The notes under the pieces: model-generated
What the model was told of the DNA's origin: nothing
The model's database searches: none
The model's input: only the letters and a program-made list of their open reading frames with translations
Source: Rhodothermaceae bacterium
GTDB taxonomy: Bacteria > Bacteroidota > Rhodothermia > Rhodothermales > Rubricoccaceae
Length of the DNA stretch: 7,670 bases
NCBI GenBank assembly: GCA_013003465.1
Contig: JABDIZ010000297.1
Location: 1-7,670 of the forward strand
Direction: 5' to 3'
Made by a program: the position numbers and the translations under genes
In this document: positions 6,270-7,670 of the stretch, piece by piece
Layout of the letters: each line of letters begins with the position of its first letter
Position numbering within the stretch: position 1 is the first letter of the stretch

Positions 6270-6301
6270 TTGTCAGGTGTGCAAGATAACCGTAGCTTTT
6301 G
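6270..6301 (+). promoter_or_regulatory. promoter of the TPR lipoprotein gene
   Basis: TTGTCA (6270-6275, one mismatch to the -35 consensus) is followed 17 nt later by TAGCTT, within TAGCTTTTG (6293-6301). Read as a Bacteroidota promoter this is TTG, 20 nt, then TAnnTTTT, one mismatch from TAnnTTTG. A transcript would start near 6306 and have a leader of about 65 nt. The box shares the CCGTAGCTT core with the tRNA-cluster promoter. It lies in the 182-nt divergent spacer (6189-6370). No comparably good promoter for the minus-strand gene at 5214-6188 was found there. Confidence 0.6.
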
Positions 6302-6370
6302 CCTGCATTCGGCCTGATTTATCCGCCCGAATGGCCTCGTGGACCGCCACCCCAGCCCCATCCTACCGCC

Positions 6371-7534
6371 ATGTCACGCCTTCACCCTTCCCGCCTTCTC
6401 GTCGCCCTTGTGTGCGCCGTCTTCCTACTTGCCGGGGCCGATGGCTGCTCCTCCGACCCTGATGTAGAAGGCGCAAAGCTCTACGTCAATCAAGAGGAGT
6501 ATGACCTCGCGCTCGAGAACCTGAACCGAGCGCTCGAAACCAACCCGGACAACGCCGAAGCACACGCCCTCAAGGCGCGTGTCCTCTACCTCCAGTCCGA
6601 GAACATGCGCGACCCGGCTGAACGCCGTGTGCTCCTCGCCGACATGGTTACGTCGCTCGACCGCGCCATGGCCCTCGACCCCGCCAATACAGAGATCGCC
6701 GTCTACCGCACCGCTGCCTGGGGCAACGAGATCAACAAGGGCGTCGCACTCTTCCAGCAGAGCGGCGGCGACGACAGCGCGCTCGACAACGCCATCCAGA
6801 CGTTCGACAACGCCATCTACGTCGAGTCGGATTCTTCCGCCGGACATTTCTACCTCGGACTGGCCTACCTCGCTAAGGGCGAAGCGGATACCGCCATCGA
6901 GCCGCTGGAGCGTGCGGTGAGCATCGGCACGGCGGACGCGGAAGCCTACCGCTATCTCGGCCGTGCCCTCCTTGCCACCGACCAGGGCTCACGCGCCGTG
7001 GAGGTGCTCGAAGAAGGCCAGACCATGCATCCAGACGACGAGGCCATCCGGGCCGAGTTGCTCAACGCATACGCGATCACGGGGCAGCAGGACCGCGCGG
7101 TGGAGGCCTATCAGGAAATGCTCGCCAATGACCCCGACAACGCGCTCCTGCTCTACAATTACGGTTCGACGCTGCTCCAACTCAAGCGCTACGATGAGGC
7201 CATCACCAACCTCACGCAGGCCGTGGAGCTTGACGGTTCGAATGCCAACGCGCAGTACAACCTCGGGGCCGCCTACCAGAACCAAGGCTTCGATATCAAC
7301 CAGCGCCTCACCGATGAGACCCTCACGGATGCCGAGGCGAACCGGCTCCGAGAAGAGCGCGACGCCCTTTTCGAGCAGGCAGTGCCCTACCTCGTGGAGG
7401 CGCGCTCGCTGACGGAAGCCAGCGGCGAGGACGCGGCCGACATCTGCCAGGCCCTCTTCCAAGTCTACACGCCCCTGGGCCGCCTGGACGACGCGCGCGA
7501 AGCGGGCGAGTGCGCTGGCATGAACATGGACTGA
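6371..7534 (+). CDS. TPR-repeat lipoprotein
   Basis: This 387-residue exported protein starts with a signal peptide (basic MSRLHPSR, hydrophobic LLVALVCAVFLLAGA). It is probably cleaved before Cys26 (ADGC), making a lipid-anchored envelope protein. The lipobox is atypical, with Asp at -2 and Ala at -3. The mature part is a helical TPR solenoid, with repeats near residues 35-60, 85-105, 135-155, 156-188, 190-222, 224-256, 258-290 and 292-305. Typical TPR signatures are AHFYLGLAYLAKG-like and YNYGSTLLQLKRYDEAI, and several repeats end in P-D/N. An insert rich in acidic and Arg residues (306-335) interrupts the last repeats. TPR solenoids bind proteins or peptides; the partner is unknown. I chose ATG 6371 rather than an in-frame start at 6299 because it begins a clean signal peptide and lies downstream of the promoter. 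It is monocistronic, with a terminator after it. Confidence 0.9.
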   Translation: MSRLHPSRLLVALVCAVFLLAGADGCSSDPDVEGAKLYVNQEEYDLALENLNRALETNPDNAEAHALKARVLYLQSENMRDPAERRVLLADMVTSLDRAMALDPANTEIAVYRTAAWGNEINKGVALFQQSGGDDSALDNAIQTFDNAIYVESDSSAGHFYLGLAYLAKGEADTAIEPLERAVSIGTADAEAYRYLGRALLATDQGSRAVEVLEEGQTMHPDDEAIRAELLNAYAITGQQDRAVEAYQEMLANDPDNALLLYNYGSTLLQLKRYDEAITNLTQAVELDGSNANAQYNLGAAYQNQGFDINQRLTDETLTDAEANRLREERDALFEQAVPYLVEARSLTEASGEDAADICQALFQVYTPLGRLDDAREAGECAGMNMD

Positions 7535-7558
7535 TTGGCGCGCCCTAGCTGAATCCCA

Positions 7559-7596
7559 GCGGGGACGTGGTGCCGCACCGCGTCCCCGCCTTTTTT
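7559..7596 (+). terminator. rho-independent terminator after the TPR lipoprotein gene
   Basis: GCGGGGACG (7559-7567) pairs perfectly with CGTCCCCGC (7581-7589). The stem continues inward through a G-T wobble and four more pairs to a 3-nt loop. A run of six T (7591-7596) follows after two C. It starts 25 nt after the stop codon. Confidence 0.93.
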
Positions 7597-7670
7597 GAGT
7601 ACAGATGTAGGGATGTGAGGCTAGTCATGCCTAGCCCTCTCCCCACGCCCTCTCTTTCCCAACCCTGACC
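7597..7670. other. non-coding end of the window
   Basis: I see no gene here. A short inverted repeat, GGCTAG (7619-7624) and CTAGCC (7631-7636) with a 6-nt loop, has no T run and is of uncertain meaning. CCCTCTC occurs twice in the pyrimidine-rich last part. The next gene lies outside the window. Confidence 0.4.

Overview
The window is a high-GC bacterial chromosome segment with a compact housekeeping layout and no mobile element, CRISPR array or rRNA. The best guess for its source is the Bacteroidota/Rhodothermota (FCB) side of the tree. Three upstream regions carry a TTG element followed 18-21 nt later by a TAnnTT element, close to the Bacteroidota-type -33/-7 promoter. Most start codons also lack a Shine-Dalgarno sequence. 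This assignment is an inference from signals and gene content, not a similarity search.

Layout. Positions 14-526 hold four minus-strand tRNA genes read in the order Thr(TGT), Tyr(GTA), Gly(TCC), Thr(GGT). This is the classic bacterial cluster that usually precedes tuf, so an EF-Tu gene is expected just beyond position 1. A candidate tRNA promoter lies at 571-600. Next (minus strand, in reading order) comes a four-gene run: queA (tRNA queuosine synthesis), ispD and ispF (MEP isoprenoid pathway) and a DedA-family membrane protein. It has a good promoter candidate at 3777-3807 with a palindrome between the two promoter elements. A second minus-strand pair follows: an uncharacterised 324-residue protein (5214-6188) upstream of fumarylacetoacetase (3854-5152), the last enzyme of tyrosine/homogentisate breakdown. 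Divergently, on the plus strand, lies a TPR-repeat lipoprotein (6371-7534) with its own promoter and a strong intrinsic terminator (7559-7596).

Functional reading. The queA operon joins tRNA modification to isoprenoid precursor synthesis. Its last gene may handle polyprenyl-phosphate or phospholipid flipping, which would link it to the isoprenoid products. The fumarylacetoacetase pair suggests that the unknown protein serves aromatic amino acid catabolism or a neighbouring step.

The least expected signal is a family of degenerate 7-bp periodic repeats in the non-coding spacers: between tRNA genes, at the ispD start and upstream of the fumarylacetoacetase gene. Each locus has a different unit, but all share an A-purine-pyrimidine skeleton recurring every 7 nt.
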